Positions 49,918 through 60,262 of a stretch of DNA of 64,000 nucleotides are shown in pieces. The translations under genes were made by a program, and so were the position numbers. Source of the stretch: Apostichopus japonicus (lineage: Eukaryota; Echinodermata; Holothuroidea; Aspidochirotida; Stichopodidae); assembly GCF_037975245.1 (NCBI RefSeq), contig NC_092579.1, positions 9,295,001-9,359,000 of the forward strand, read 5' to 3'. The notes beneath the pieces were generated by a model. It was given only the letters and a program-made list of their open reading frames with translations, searched no databases and had not been told where the DNA came from. How positions within the stretch are numbered: the stretch's first letter is position 1; each line of letters begins with the position of its first letter.

Positions 49918-51991
49918 GTAAAATTCAATCAATTTTACTTAAAGAATTTCACACAAGTATTATTCCTTTACAGTCTTTTTATTTGGGAGGGGGGGGGTTG
50001 GGAGAGGGGGTTGATTGGCATGATTCCTCCATAATTTTCTTAACAATAATCAGTAACTTGATGAGTTCTGTGCTGGCTTATGTGAGGGTAAGGGCTGTAG
50101 CTGTCTTCACACAATAAATCAATTTGACTCAATGGCTTTAAAAAATGAAACATAATTGCCAACAATAAAAGAGAGAAGAATAAGTTAATTAGAAAACTCC
50201 AGTTTCCAGACAAATGTTTTCAAATATTTGATTTTATTTGCTTAGTTTCGAGAGGAGAATTTTATGTGATGTCAGTTTGAAACTCAGCAATTAAATGTTC
50301 AACTTCTAATTAGCTTCTTGCCAGATCAACTTGGTAAAACCACATATAGTAACTACTTTCTTTGGTGTAGATATCATGCATGGTAATGAGTGGGCGGGGT
50401 TAACATGAAACTAGTATCAACATGTTGCTTGACCATTACAACATTTTTAATCTCTGGTTTATTCTGCTGATTGAATGTTTGTAACGGGCAGGTCCAAAAT
50501 AGATTTTTGCTGACGTTCTCTTGTTAGCTCCAATCTGAAGAATGGTAGGTTGGTTTGAGGTGATCCTTGCAGCAATGATGAGCTAAGGAGGGTCGTTATT
50601 GCTTTTGGTGCAGATATTGTGCAACAAAATGAGTGGGCAGGGCTTAACATTAATAACTGTTAGCTCCAATCTGAAGAATGGTAGGTTGGTTTGAGGTGAT
50701 CCTTGCAGCAATGACGAGCTAAGGAGGGTCGTTATTGCTTTTGGTGCAGATATCGTGCAACGAAATGAGTGGGCAGGGCTTAACATTAAAACCTGATCTG
50801 CAATTGCTCACCAACCATATGTGGTATGACTAAATTTTATTGTGCTGAGGAGGTTGGTTACACAATGCAATGTTTTCAGTGTTATTATTTTGCTGCATAT
50901 TGATGAGATGTGTGACAAAATAAGGTTCAGCTGAAATTTCCTTATAAACACAGAATCGGAAGAATTTTATTCCATTTGAGTTGATACTTAACATAATGAT
51001 ACCTCATAGCCTGCAGGAATGGTCCGTCTCGTTTTCTTGGCAGATATTTTCCACTTTCGCCCATGTTTGTTGCATCTCAATCATCATTTCCAGCTTTTTC
51101 TAATATTTGTAGAGCCTTAATTACTATTAAGTGTGCAAACCCCCTTCCCTCCCCCCACACACAAACAAACGCATACACAAATTACTCATGTTACATCATG
51201 GAAACCATAATGCATTTTACATTGGTTGATTTTTCATATATTGAACAAACTAAATATTAAGAAAATGTCCCTTAAAATATTACTTAATTCAAAAGGGAAT
51301 TGCGATATAGCATCATTACGGTAATGTTGCTTTACCATTCCAATGTTGTTGTTATAGGAGAAATGATATACTGCTTAAATCTTCATGGTGGTGGCAGCAA
51401 CCCAATGAGATTCCTGGCTTGCAGCCGACAATATCAGGAACTTGGCCGAAGTTGGTTGAGTTGATAATCTAACACACTGTCTAGACTGAGTTTGCAGCAA
51501 GAACAGCCATCAAATTACCATTTCCCCAAAGAGTGGTGTAGCTGGGAACCACATTGCACTTTGCATGTGTGGTTGGAGTATTAATTTTATACAGGTTGTA
51601 AAACACTGCATGAAGTCACATTTATTCTTTCATCAACATTGATTCTATCATCACAGAAATCCTCATAGAGGCATAAATTTCCAGAATAGGCACTGATATT
51701 GACCGACTTAAATTTCATCTGATCTTGAATTTGGTATGACCTCTATGTATGAACATATGCCTTAATTAACAAAGAAAAAAATGCAAATTTGTATTCAATA
51801 TCCAATAAATGTCTCGTAGCGTTTAAATTTTTTATTGCAAGAAAGAATTTTTTAACAAAAGGAATCGATATACATATGAACATATCCACAGTGTACTAAC
51901 ACAAATAATTGCTGACCTGTGCTGTGATAGGTTGTTGAATATACAGTAGCTGTTGCATGTAATCCATAAATTTGATTATTCTATATTTCAG
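49918..51991. other. Intron-like region with 136-bp tandem duplication
   Basis: Lies between the GPY-type exon and a small exon at 51992. It holds a G-rich run near 49986-50012 and the duplication at 50522-50787. No coding matter is recognised. Confidence 0.5.
50522..50787. repeat. 136-bp tandem duplication
   Basis: The block starting TGTTAGCTCCAATCTG at 50522 repeats at 50658 with only a few differences. A more diverged third piece (GTGGGCGGGGTTAACAT) lies at about 50388-50406. Confidence 0.85.
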
Positions 51992-52033
51992 GAACTTGCA
52001 GCCAGTATCATCAGTACAAACACACCAGATGAG
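51992..52033 (+). pseudogene. Candidate 42-nt exon (phase 0)
   Basis: CTATATTTCAG precedes and GTTAGC follows. The exon encodes ELAASIISTNTPDE with no stop. It joins the upstream exon's phase-0 end without breaking frame. Too short for homology, so it is supported only by splice sites and phase. Confidence 0.4.
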
Positions 52034-52081
52034 GTTAGCAGCCCAAGTTTGAATATGATTCAAATATCCAATAGAAGAAAT

Positions 52082-52330
52082 TTGAATTAAAGGTAGTCTG
52101 TATAGGCAACAAATTATAGCATACTTTTCTGAAGATTTCAAAAATTACATTCCTTGAGATTGTTATTTCCAGATTGTTCTCAGACATTCTAAATGAACAC
52201 ACAAGATGACTGAATGTCTCAGTGAGGTAAATTTCCTCCAGGGTGGTAATGACAACAATTTAAAATGTTGACCAAATGTGACCGTATTGGAACTTTCGCA
52301 TATTTGGGGCCAAACAAACCTCTGCCCCCC
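52082..52330 (+). repeat. Interspersed repeat copy 1 (about 240 bp)
   Basis: This segment, starting around AAGGTAGTCTGTATA, is an imperfect inverted copy of 53585-53815. The best-conserved part is GTTCTCAGACATTC to GACTGAATGTC. Both copies fall in introns of the candidate gene, consistent with two insertions of one short element. Confidence 0.75.
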
Positions 52331-52609
52331 TGCACAATTTCCCACCCCAACCTATGTTCTATATTTCTCTTTCACAATATATGTTACCTTCTTACAGGGA
52401 GAAACATGATCAAGGTCAATACAGCCCCACAGTTATTGCATATTTATCCAACTCTTGCAAAGAATACTGGTTTTTCTATTTCAAATTGAGTTTTCTTTTT
52501 CATTATTTTATGGATATAGATCCATGTTATTGTGAATTTCTTGATCGTGGAAAATCACTGGCCATGCTCGAAAAGTCACATTAAATATTGTTAAATGTTT
52601 TTATTTCAG

Positions 52610-52636
52610 GAACAAAGCAATCCTGTTACTGTAAAG
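52610..52636 (+). pseudogene. Candidate 27-nt microexon (phase 0)
   Basis: TTTTTATTTCAG precedes and a perfect GTAAGT donor (AAAG|GTAAGT) follows. It encodes EQSNPVTVK and keeps phase 0 with its neighbours. No family can be named from nine residues. Confidence 0.4.
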
Positions 52637-53262
52637 GTAAGTAACCTAAGACAACCCATGCAGCTTTAGAAATAAATTCATTAAGGCAGGGATTCCAAGC
52701 TACGGAGGTGCAAGACTTCATGTGACTTGATCCTCCTCACCTGGAAATGTTGAAAAATGGAAGACCTTTACTGTGCCAGGACCATATCCTTGACAAACTC
52801 CTATGCCTGGAGAAGGGAAAATCCCAATCTATATGGGCACAATTGCAAGGGGCATTTTGTGATGTTCCAACCCCATCCCAAGGATTGGCACTTATTGCAG
52901 AATATCATAATTTTCACTTCAACAATGAAGGTTTTAAGTTTTATTATCCCCCAAATATACTAGATTTCCAACATGGGCACTCTCTTTGTCAAATTCATGA
53001 TACCTCTACTCCTTTCTCCCAGTAGCATATTCCAACAAATGGTTATTAAGATATGATGTGTTTATCATTTTACTTGATGAGAGTAACTGTTCAGCTACAG
53101 AAGCTAGTGACAGACTTCCAAGAAAGTGCTTTGAAACATCAAGCAATCATAAAAAAATGGATACAAATGAAGGCTGCAACCCTAAACTTTTCCACTCATA
53201 TTGATGAGCCACCCATGTCAGATGTAGATTTCCTACAAATCTAAATTTTCCTTCTTTTATAG

Positions 53263-53502
53263 CTTCTTTGCAGCATCATTCAACACTATGATGGACATAG
53301 CTCTGAATTAATGGAAGTAATCAAAGCTCTCTTCCACGCAAATTTCAACCTGAACTTTATGGGCCTCCTGTCTCGCAAGGTTGAAACAGATTCTTCCAGA
53401 GTTTGATTCAACTGCACAGGAGGATGCATTAGAATTCCTTGGTGCAGTTTACACATCATCATGCACTTCCTGTAACCAAAGCCAGTGCAAACTTTTAGAT
53501 GA
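53263..53502 (+). pseudogene. Ubiquitin-specific-protease-like exon (QEDAxEFL)
   Basis: The acceptor CTTCTTTTATAG precedes 53263, phase 0. The frame reads HYDGHSSELMEVIKALFHAN, then after a one-base shift near 53380 continues LKQILPEFDSTAQEDALEFL and a CTSC pair. QEDALEFL matches the conserved QQDAxEFL helix of C19 ubiquitin-specific proteases, and CTSC fits the first CxxC of their zinc ribbon. The exon ends GA|GTAAGA, phase 2. The catalytic Cys box that should precede it was not found. Confidence 0.62.
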
Positions 53503-53584
53503 GTAAGAGATATAGATCGTTCTGTGAAAAGCATCAAAGCAACCCCCCAAAAAATAAGTGAACTTTTCAATGTATTATTTAAAT

Positions 53585-53815
53585 TTATGCCATGTTGGCC
53601 CAAATATTCAAATTTGGTCACCTTTGGTCAAAATTCTATAAACTGTTTTTATTACAACTTTTGAGGAAATTTACCTCACAGGGACATTCAGTCATCTTGT
53701 GTGTTCATTAAGAATGTCTGAGAACAATTTGGACTAAGGGCCTACATGAAAGTAACTTGTTAAAAACTTCTAGCAATTATAGCATCCTATAAATTGGGGC
53801 ATATACAGACTACCT
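53585..53815 (-). repeat. Interspersed repeat copy 2, inverted relative to 52082-52330
   Basis: The complement of this region matches 52082-52330 over about 230 bp with gaps, ending at ...CAGACTACCTT. It lies in the next intron of the candidate gene. No matching target duplications were seen. Confidence 0.75.
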
Positions 53816-54139
53816 TCAACATTGAAACTGATTGGGAATTTGCTTAGGTTTGCAGGGAATTAGTCATTTTTAAAAGAGGTATCATGTCACTAGTTAGATC
53901 TGACTGATAAACTTGCATCAATACAATGAGGATGCACATTTTGTAAAGGCTGGGTTTAGATGATAGTCTGTATCTGAGTTATAAGTTTGTTGCTCTTAAT
54001 AGTAATTCTGATAATTTTAAGTAAAAGCTGAATGAAAGTTTTCATTTATACCTGATAATCCAGAGGGTAAAGGAACAAATGGAAATTGCAATAGAAATGC
54101 AACATTGTTGTAATGAGTAACTTATTTTTTCCTTTCCAG

Positions 54140-54330
54140 GTACTTCTTCTTACATACAACAAATGAGACGAAGTGGACTTCCTACAATGAGACTTGCACT
54201 GTCGGGCAAACTCATATCCAGTAATTCCAATATATCCTAGTAACAAGGGCTATATGTCATGCTTGAGTATGCAGGGGCACCTTGAGGTGTGTCTAGATTG
54301 CAAAGATCTTGAAGGCTTTTGTGAGTCCTG
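54140..54330 (+). pseudogene. Ubiquitin-specific-protease-like exon (zinc-finger region)
   Basis: The acceptor TTCCTTTCCAG precedes 54140. The split codon with the previous exon gives Glu, then YFFLHTTNETKW. A stop at 54222-54224 and a frameshift break the frame. The later frame reads SMQGHLEVCLDCKDLEGFCE and ends TCCTG|GTGAGT in phase 2. LEGFCE followed by a split Cys codon matches the ELEGYxCxxC segment of the ubiquitin-specific protease zinc ribbon. Confidence 0.58.
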
Positions 54331-55388
54331 GTGAGTTCCTGCAAACTCCCTGTTTTTGTCATATTGTTTTCATTCCATGCTGTTTTGTGTTATGTAAAAT
54401 TGTTTCAATATGTAACACAATGCATTTTTGTGAAGTAGCAGTATGTGTGTTTATAGTGTAATGCTAAGAGCCTGTCATTACGATAACTCAATAAACTGAC
54501 AAATGAACAGTAGTCAAATTCTGAAACTATTAGTGATGTAAGTTAATGGCCAGAATTCATACGTTGGAAATTTTCAGGTTTAGAATCCAGCTTGAGTTGA
54601 AATGATCCCATTGAGCAGTTCTAAATACTGTATACAGGCATCTTTTCATATTGACTGTAGATCTCTGGTGTGTTGTTTTTCACAATTTATTAATTTATTA
54701 AATGTTGTGGAAAGAGTTAATTTCACATAGGGTGACATGTATATGTGAAATTAATTAACTAGTTAATTATATTTAATCGTCCAGTGTGAAGAAATTACAC
54801 TAAATCACCATTGTCGCCCTAAGTGGTGAGTTTATGCTATGTCGTCCTAAGTGTTGTGAAAAGAGTTAAATTTACCTAGAGCAAAGATGTCGCCTTAGGA
54901 GCTTTATGTGCAATTCACTATTTTATAATCAAATACTTTGGTATTTGTATTAGGCAGAGGGATTATTATAAATAGCACACCATCAGTCCGGTTCTCCTTC
55001 AATACTTCTCTCCAGAAAGGACACAATTTTCTGGCCAATGGTTCAAGAACGGGATTGATAAAGTATACCGTTTGTATTAGAAACCATTACTTCATCTAGC
55101 CAAGGATGTGAAGAATTATTAGTCTCCAGTAGTTCTTGATTCAGTGGTTCATATTCAATTCATGTTGAGTTTTCAGGAACTATTACCAGTTATGCAACGA
55201 GTCAGGGCTAGAGTCACTAAATTTCAGAGAAATAAAGTAACTCAAACACAAGTTCATGGACAGTCTTCCCACAGATCTAGATTATGCAGTGACCAAGGCC
55301 AAGATTCAACTCAAACGTAGGTTTCATAAAAGTGATATCTTTATTAAGTATCTTGATAGTCACTGACTTTTTCATGTTTGCTGATAGT

Positions 55389-55582
55389 GGTTGTACCAGA
55401 TGTCATTGTCTTAAACTCCACAAGTCACAAAGTAGCATTAATATTCGGCATAAATTTTTTTCTAATAGGGTCGTGAATGAGTGGAATGGTTTGCCTGAGA
55501 AAATTGTACTTGCAAGTACTGTAGTGTGAATGGGTTTAAGAATGCTTTGGACAAGCACTTTAAGCATTGTAATCGGGTCTGA
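55389..55582 (+). pseudogene. C-terminal fragment of a non-LTR reverse transcriptase
   Basis: LKLHKSQSSINIRHKFFSNR, then VVNEWNGLP and, after a one-base shift at about 55525, NGFKNALDKHF. This is the typical end of a LINE polymerase (FFSNRVVxxWNxLP, FKNxLDKH), from a different lineage than the CR1/jockey-type copies elsewhere here. It lies in the long intron between 54330 and 56316. Confidence 0.8.
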
Positions 55583-56315
55583 TCGTTTGTGTCATCAGTT
55601 TTCTTCCATCTCCTATAGGGTCTTTGATGGGGACTTGAGTGTCCCTCCTGATCCTTTTTCTTTACTAAACTAATCTAAACTAATAAGGTCAAGCATAAAG
55701 TATGTGTGCTGTAGGCCTACGCAATTGCAGAAGCCAACCTTCTTAACCTTTTTGAACTAGCACTTTTAAGGTTAACTTAACCTTTTAGAAGGTAAGCTTA
55801 ACTTTTTCTTTGCAAATGTAACACGAACACAATTGAGTAAGAGTCGTGCCAGCAATGCCACTGCATGAGGGAAATTCACAGTGACAGAGTAAATAATTGC
55901 TTTCCCACCCACGGATGAACACATGTTAGGTATATTACTATCACTAATCTGGGGATATTGCATTTAAAATATAAATATGTTTATCAGCTGGTCAACAGTT
56001 ATTTAAGGTATCATTTAATTGTTTTCATTTACTCCATTAGTGGTCTTCCCTTTTCCAACAGCTTTACTGGAAAGACTCTTGCTAAGCCGCATTACACAAA
56101 CACTTTACGAACAGAATACTGCAGATAGCTGATCATTAACTATGTTAGGAATCCACATGCAGTTCTGGTTATAAAAATAGTAAGAGACAAGATCTGTATT
56201 TCAATCTATGTTTATGGTTAACTACGATTAAGAATAATGAATTGTAATTTTAATAAATGAGCCCTTCAGTACTGATAACCAGGATGTTAGTTATCTATTT
56301 TTTCTTTCTTTACAG

Positions 56316-56420
56316 TACAGAAATGCAGGGTTGCACTACACCATTTCCCACAGAGGAAGTATGGCAGAAAACAGGTGGAATTTTACATATAAATGCCAAA
56401 AATGTGCTGGACAGAAAGGT
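56316..56420 (+). pseudogene. Ubiquitin-specific-protease-like exon (second CxxC completed)
   Basis: TTTCTTTCTTTACAG precedes 56316. Joining in phase 2 to 54330 makes a Cys codon, completing FCESC, and the frame continues TEMQGCTTPFPTEE and GGILHINAKN. This follows the family order: second CxxC, a tkxxxI stretch, then the LPxxLxIxLKR strand. It stops at about 56430 after DRKVQ. The catalytic His box is not seen downstream. Confidence 0.55.
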
Positions 56421-56430
56421 TCAATAAACT

Positions 56431-57004
56431 TTTGGAACATTGACACCTCATTCACTTACATGAGGAAACCTTTTCTCATAGATGTTGAATAAACAGTTGT
56501 AAGAAGATTAACATGTAGAATTGGTTCTGAAACTAAATCAGTATTTATGAACTCCTCACATCTATGATCTCACCATAAAAGAACAGAAGCAAGTTGTTGA
56601 GTTTGAAGAGTTAGCAACTTAAAATTAGGAAAAAGTTTCATATTCAAGAAGAAATCAAATTTCAACTTTATGATAAAGAATGGGATGATTGCATGGGTAG
56701 GTGTGAAAAACCTCTCAGCTACCTCAAAGGGGAAAAGTGAAAGTAATACCCATCACCTCAGAGCTTATACCATCACAGACTTACACTCACTAAGTAGTAC
56801 ATGTAGCTTAAGTAGTTGTAGATCTGGTGAGTAGCCTACTTCTGTGCAGTGTAGCAGAGCAAAAGCGACAGAAGTTTAAAAGCATATATTACTCCTCAAT
56901 GTGGTGTAAGAATCAGCTGAACTGAGCCCCAAGCTGCATTCAGAATAAGCTTAGGCCTATATATACATTTAGACATATGGAACTGGAAAGCTCACACCTT
57001 TACA
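56431..57004. other. No recognisable feature
   Basis: No coding similarity or repeat was recognised between the last protease-like exon and the zinc-domain fragment. Confidence 0.5.
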
Positions 57005-57426
57005 ATGTCAGACCAAGATTGGATGGCATGGGCTGATGACATAAATGAAAAGTTGGCAAAACATACATCAGCCCCAGCAAGTTACACAGAGGGATGCAGA
57101 ATGTGGACAGGTGCCTACACCATCAGTAAGCCAGGGGCACCAGCATATGGCATTATTTTCACAATGCTAACCCTGGCAGCTAAGAGAAGAGGCAGCAGAG
57201 TCCACATTCTGACATATATGCTCTTCAAAGTATTGTGCAAAGTAAAGAAATCTTAAGGACCAAACCATTTGACATCTCCTACATATGCCACAACAGCCTA
57301 CATGTGGAGAGAGGTGTCACATCTCTCAACAGTATCCTGCAGTGCAACACAGCAGAAAGCCTTGAAAGTTTGATGGCTCTTGCCAAGTTTATGGTCATCA
57401 GCTTGATTGCCTACTTCCCTGACTGA
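57005..57426 (+). pseudogene. Decayed His-Me (HNH-like) endonuclease-type zinc domain
   Basis: Frame 57005-57256 contains GCRMWTG (residues 30-36) and RVHILTYML (65-73). A frame two bases over (from 57235) continues DISYICHNSLHVERGVTSLN. The order GCRxWTG, YG, VHRLxYML, SHxCHNxxCxNxxHL matches the zf-His_Me_endon family (I-PpoI-type zinc loop and ββα-metal site) found in invertebrate and mobile-element proteins. Here the SH is SY and the following Cys is His, so catalysis should be lost. A frameshift near 57240 confirms a pseudogene. It may or may not belong to the upstream locus. Confidence 0.62.
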
Positions 57427-58306
57427 GTGATACTGTTTTAACTCATAACAGTGAGTGTGGATGGACTCAGTTTACAAATTACTGGCATCACTGATAAATA
57501 TTGTCATCTTCATCATCAGTGTAGTTTTTCATCCTAGAGTAACTGGTCATGAATCAGTTGATCTTTCTTATAGATACTGGACTGGTTTATGTTTTTAGTT
57601 CTACCATGTAGCTTGTACTCTCTCTCTGAGTTGTGCTCTCCTCCATCTGTATGCTCTGCCTCTCTTACGTAATTCATCACATTGCTGTTTTCTTTGCATC
57701 TATTTCAGAGTCTGGATACATGGACTATTTGAGCTCACCTTTAATACTGCAGCTTCCATCTTCCTGGCTATGGACTCTTCAGGCACATTATATGTTATGT
57801 GTATGGAACTGTAGTCCCTGTACTGACCAATGCACGAAAGTGTGGTACTATGTTTTGGATTGGTCACAGTGAAAGCCTTATTGATGACATCTGCTTTTGA
57901 GTGGAAGTCTCAAAACGAGTGGACCATAATCATTTGCTGCAGGTGAGTGTCTCAGATATTTTGTTTAGCTTCCTGCTGTCAGTGTGGGATATTAGCAGAG
58001 AACCCTTTGCAGCATTTGGCATACATGGAAATGTGTACTTCCTGCCCCTCTTGCATACAAATGAATGCTTTTGGCAATATAAATGATTTCCACTGTAGTA
58101 CTTTGCAAGGCATTCTAAACATGTTAATGAAGCCCTTTTGATATTTCAGATAAAAGAAATTTATTGACCATATAAATTGGCATTCAGTCCATCTCAGTAA
58201 AACAGACAATAAAACAATCATAAATACATCGAAAATACATAAAAATCTGATTCCTAAAACGAAAAATTAAGACTACTATGTCCATGTTCTGACACATATA
58301 TTTGGC
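57427..58306. other. No recognisable feature
   Basis: Several short open frames on both strands show no family motifs. No repeats or clear splice-bounded exons were seen. Confidence 0.5.
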
Positions 58307-58800
58307 CTATTTCCTACATAATTCATTGGCAAGATTGAGAATAGCCCTTTGCAAGAAAGAACGCCTGTATCTCTCAGTTCGGCATCTCATGACAATTAGT
58401 CTGCCTGTTTGATTGCTGTAATCTACCCGATGCCCCAGAGGATGTTGGGATGACATGATTGACTTCATATTACTCTGTGATACTCTGACAAGCAACTCAT
58501 CTACTGAACTTCGGTCATGTGACCAACAAACTTTCCTTGCTTTAGAAACTAGTCTACTTAACTTGGTCATGTCTCTAGCAGCGGTATTTTCACCCCACGC
58601 AGCTAAACAGAATGTAATGGTGGTCTTGATTGCCGATTTTAATATAGAACAGAGAAATAAGAGTTGGTCTAGTCCGAATAAATTAAGCTTCTGTAATAGG
58701 AACATATGCTGATTAGTTTTTGCTAGAATATGTTTTACATGTTCATCCCACTCCAATTTATCAGTGATGGTTTCTCCCAGGTATTTATAAGATTGTCAAG
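58307..58800 (-). pseudogene. C-terminal fragment of a LINE reverse transcriptase (minus strand)
   Basis: A 149-codon frame, extended upstream in the same sense to YLGETITDKLEWDEHV (to about 58800), holds WGENTAARD, RLVSKARKV, HPLGHRVD and MRCRTERYRRSF. This is the usual C-terminal domain of a LINE polymerase found in many animals (WGGNTS, HPLHxxF, RCRTxRYRxSF). No RT core or tail accompanies it. Confidence 0.78.
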
Positions 58801-58806
58801 CGCTTC

Positions 58807-59193
58807 TTAGTCACAGTTTTTGCAGGAACATATCAGAGGAGAATACTGCTTTAATATAGTCAGTGCTCTGCGGAGTGACTTGAGTAGGTGAACTTGATCT
58901 AACAGGTTAAGTTCACTTTCAGAATAAGTAGTTACAGCCATTGTACTACTGAACCTTTTACATGCCTTGCCATCAGCATCAGTTGTGAGACACTTGACCA
59001 TTAGTGGATTCTTACCTGTAAGTAATTTGGATTCACAAATCTTTCCACCATTTTGTTCATCTCCGAAATAGGGCATCTTTGCTGAACAGCCCTCATTGCC
59101 TGGACTTTGTACCTTGTGATCCCTTCTTCTTTTCATTTCACCCATTAAGCACAACTTGTTACTGTGATGGTAACCAATAACAAATGTATCCAT
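58807..59193 (-). CDS. Uncharacterised 128-codon frame (low support)
   Basis: Minus-strand frame starting MDTFVIGYHH, rich in Lys and Cys (CSAKM, KICES, LICSCKNCD). No family is recognised. It sits just 5' of the LINE fragment at 58307-58800 in the same orientation, and could be an extension of it, part of an exon or a chance frame. Confidence 0.25.
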   Translation of the reverse strand: MDTFVIGYHHSNKLCLMGEMKRRRDHKVQSPGNEGCSAKMPYFGDEQNGGKICESKLLTGKNPLMVKCLTTDADGKACKRFSSTMAVTTYSESELNLLDQVHLLKSLRRALTILKQYSPLICSCKNCD

Positions 59194-59406
59194 GGTGACA
59201 TTCGCAACTATTACATCCCTGCATTGGCTTGCAGGAGCAAATGGAGTCTTACTTCTTGCATTATACTTAGAGGGTTGTGATATTGATGATCATATTCTGC
59301 CTGAATTGGAAAGTCTTTGGAGAGGCCATGCAGTTGCAGTGTCTTCTTAATTAGAACCCTCTTTTGTGCCATATTATTATTGATTAATTTCTTTCATTAC
59401 ATGTAG

Positions 59407-59557
59407 GTACAAACTGGTTGTAGTGTACTGACCACAGGACTGGGAAGAGACATGCTGTCGAGCAATCTACGAGCTGCACTTGAACTGCCCACTACTCAGA
59501 GGCAGCGGGGGCTACCCGTTCCTGGGAAAGGCATCCATACCTGGCGCTCATCCTGTA
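59407..59557 (+). other. Candidate exon bounded by splice sites
   Basis: TACATGTAG precedes and GTAAGT follows. The 151-nt stretch is open in one frame, starting VQTGCSVLTTGLGRD and containing LPTTQRQRGLPVPGKG. The product is not recognised and could be a further exon of the upstream locus. Confidence 0.3.
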
Positions 59558-60119
59558 GTAAGTAATGTTTACATGTACATGCTATTGTGTCTGGGCTGGG
59601 TAAAATATAATTCCTTATCCTAGGTTGCCAGGGTCAGCTCTGTGCATCGTTGTCTTTGTAGAGAGTTTCAGAGTATGTTTGGTAGACCAAACCAACTGTG
59701 AATAGGAAATAACGGCTTTCAAACAGCATGTGTGTGTATTTGATTAGATGTGTGTGTGCGTGAAGCTATGGGGTTGGAATGGGATTTATTGTGATTGGTG
59801 ATTACCCAGTATGTGAACATAGAGCATTCGATATTATTTATAATTCCTTTTGAAACAGGATTACTGAAGCATGAAGTTGATGGACAAATTTAGGAATGAG
59901 AGGAACACATGCAAGCAGTAAAGAGGAGAAGAAACAGTTAAGTGACACCTGTTCCACTGAAAAATAACCAAGTAGATGACCCAGCTAGCAAACAAAGGCA
60001 TAAAATGTAAGTACAGGTATAACTTTTGAGAATGAAGCTCATCTTGAGGAAATAGACATCATTAAATAATTAACATACTAGACTAAAATTGCATTATGCA
60101 GTCCTATTCACAAATTCTA
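59558..60119. other. No recognisable feature
   Basis: Non-coding by appearance; ends at the 3' tail of the minus-strand LINE. Confidence 0.5.
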
Positions 60120-60262
60120 TTTGATTTGTTTATCACGTGAATATATTCAATGTGAAAGGAAGTCCTCTAAAAAACCTTCAGATGGCTTAACAAAGTAGAG
60201 GACTCCCTGTAAAGAAAAGGAAAAAGAAAACAAAATATATAAGAAAAAATGAACATGTTCAA

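Noticed and set aside
52163-53244. Frames of 60-90 codons around 52.2-53.2 kb as exons
   Set aside because: They overlap the interspersed repeat or intron sequence and lack recognisable motifs; only the splice-bounded segments at 52610 and 53263 were kept.
56316-56485. USP catalytic His box (reading ISHRGSMAEN) in the first frame of the exon
   Set aside because: The splice phase from 54330 selects the other frame, which gives the expected zinc-ligand Cys and the following strand; the His-box likeness is probably chance.
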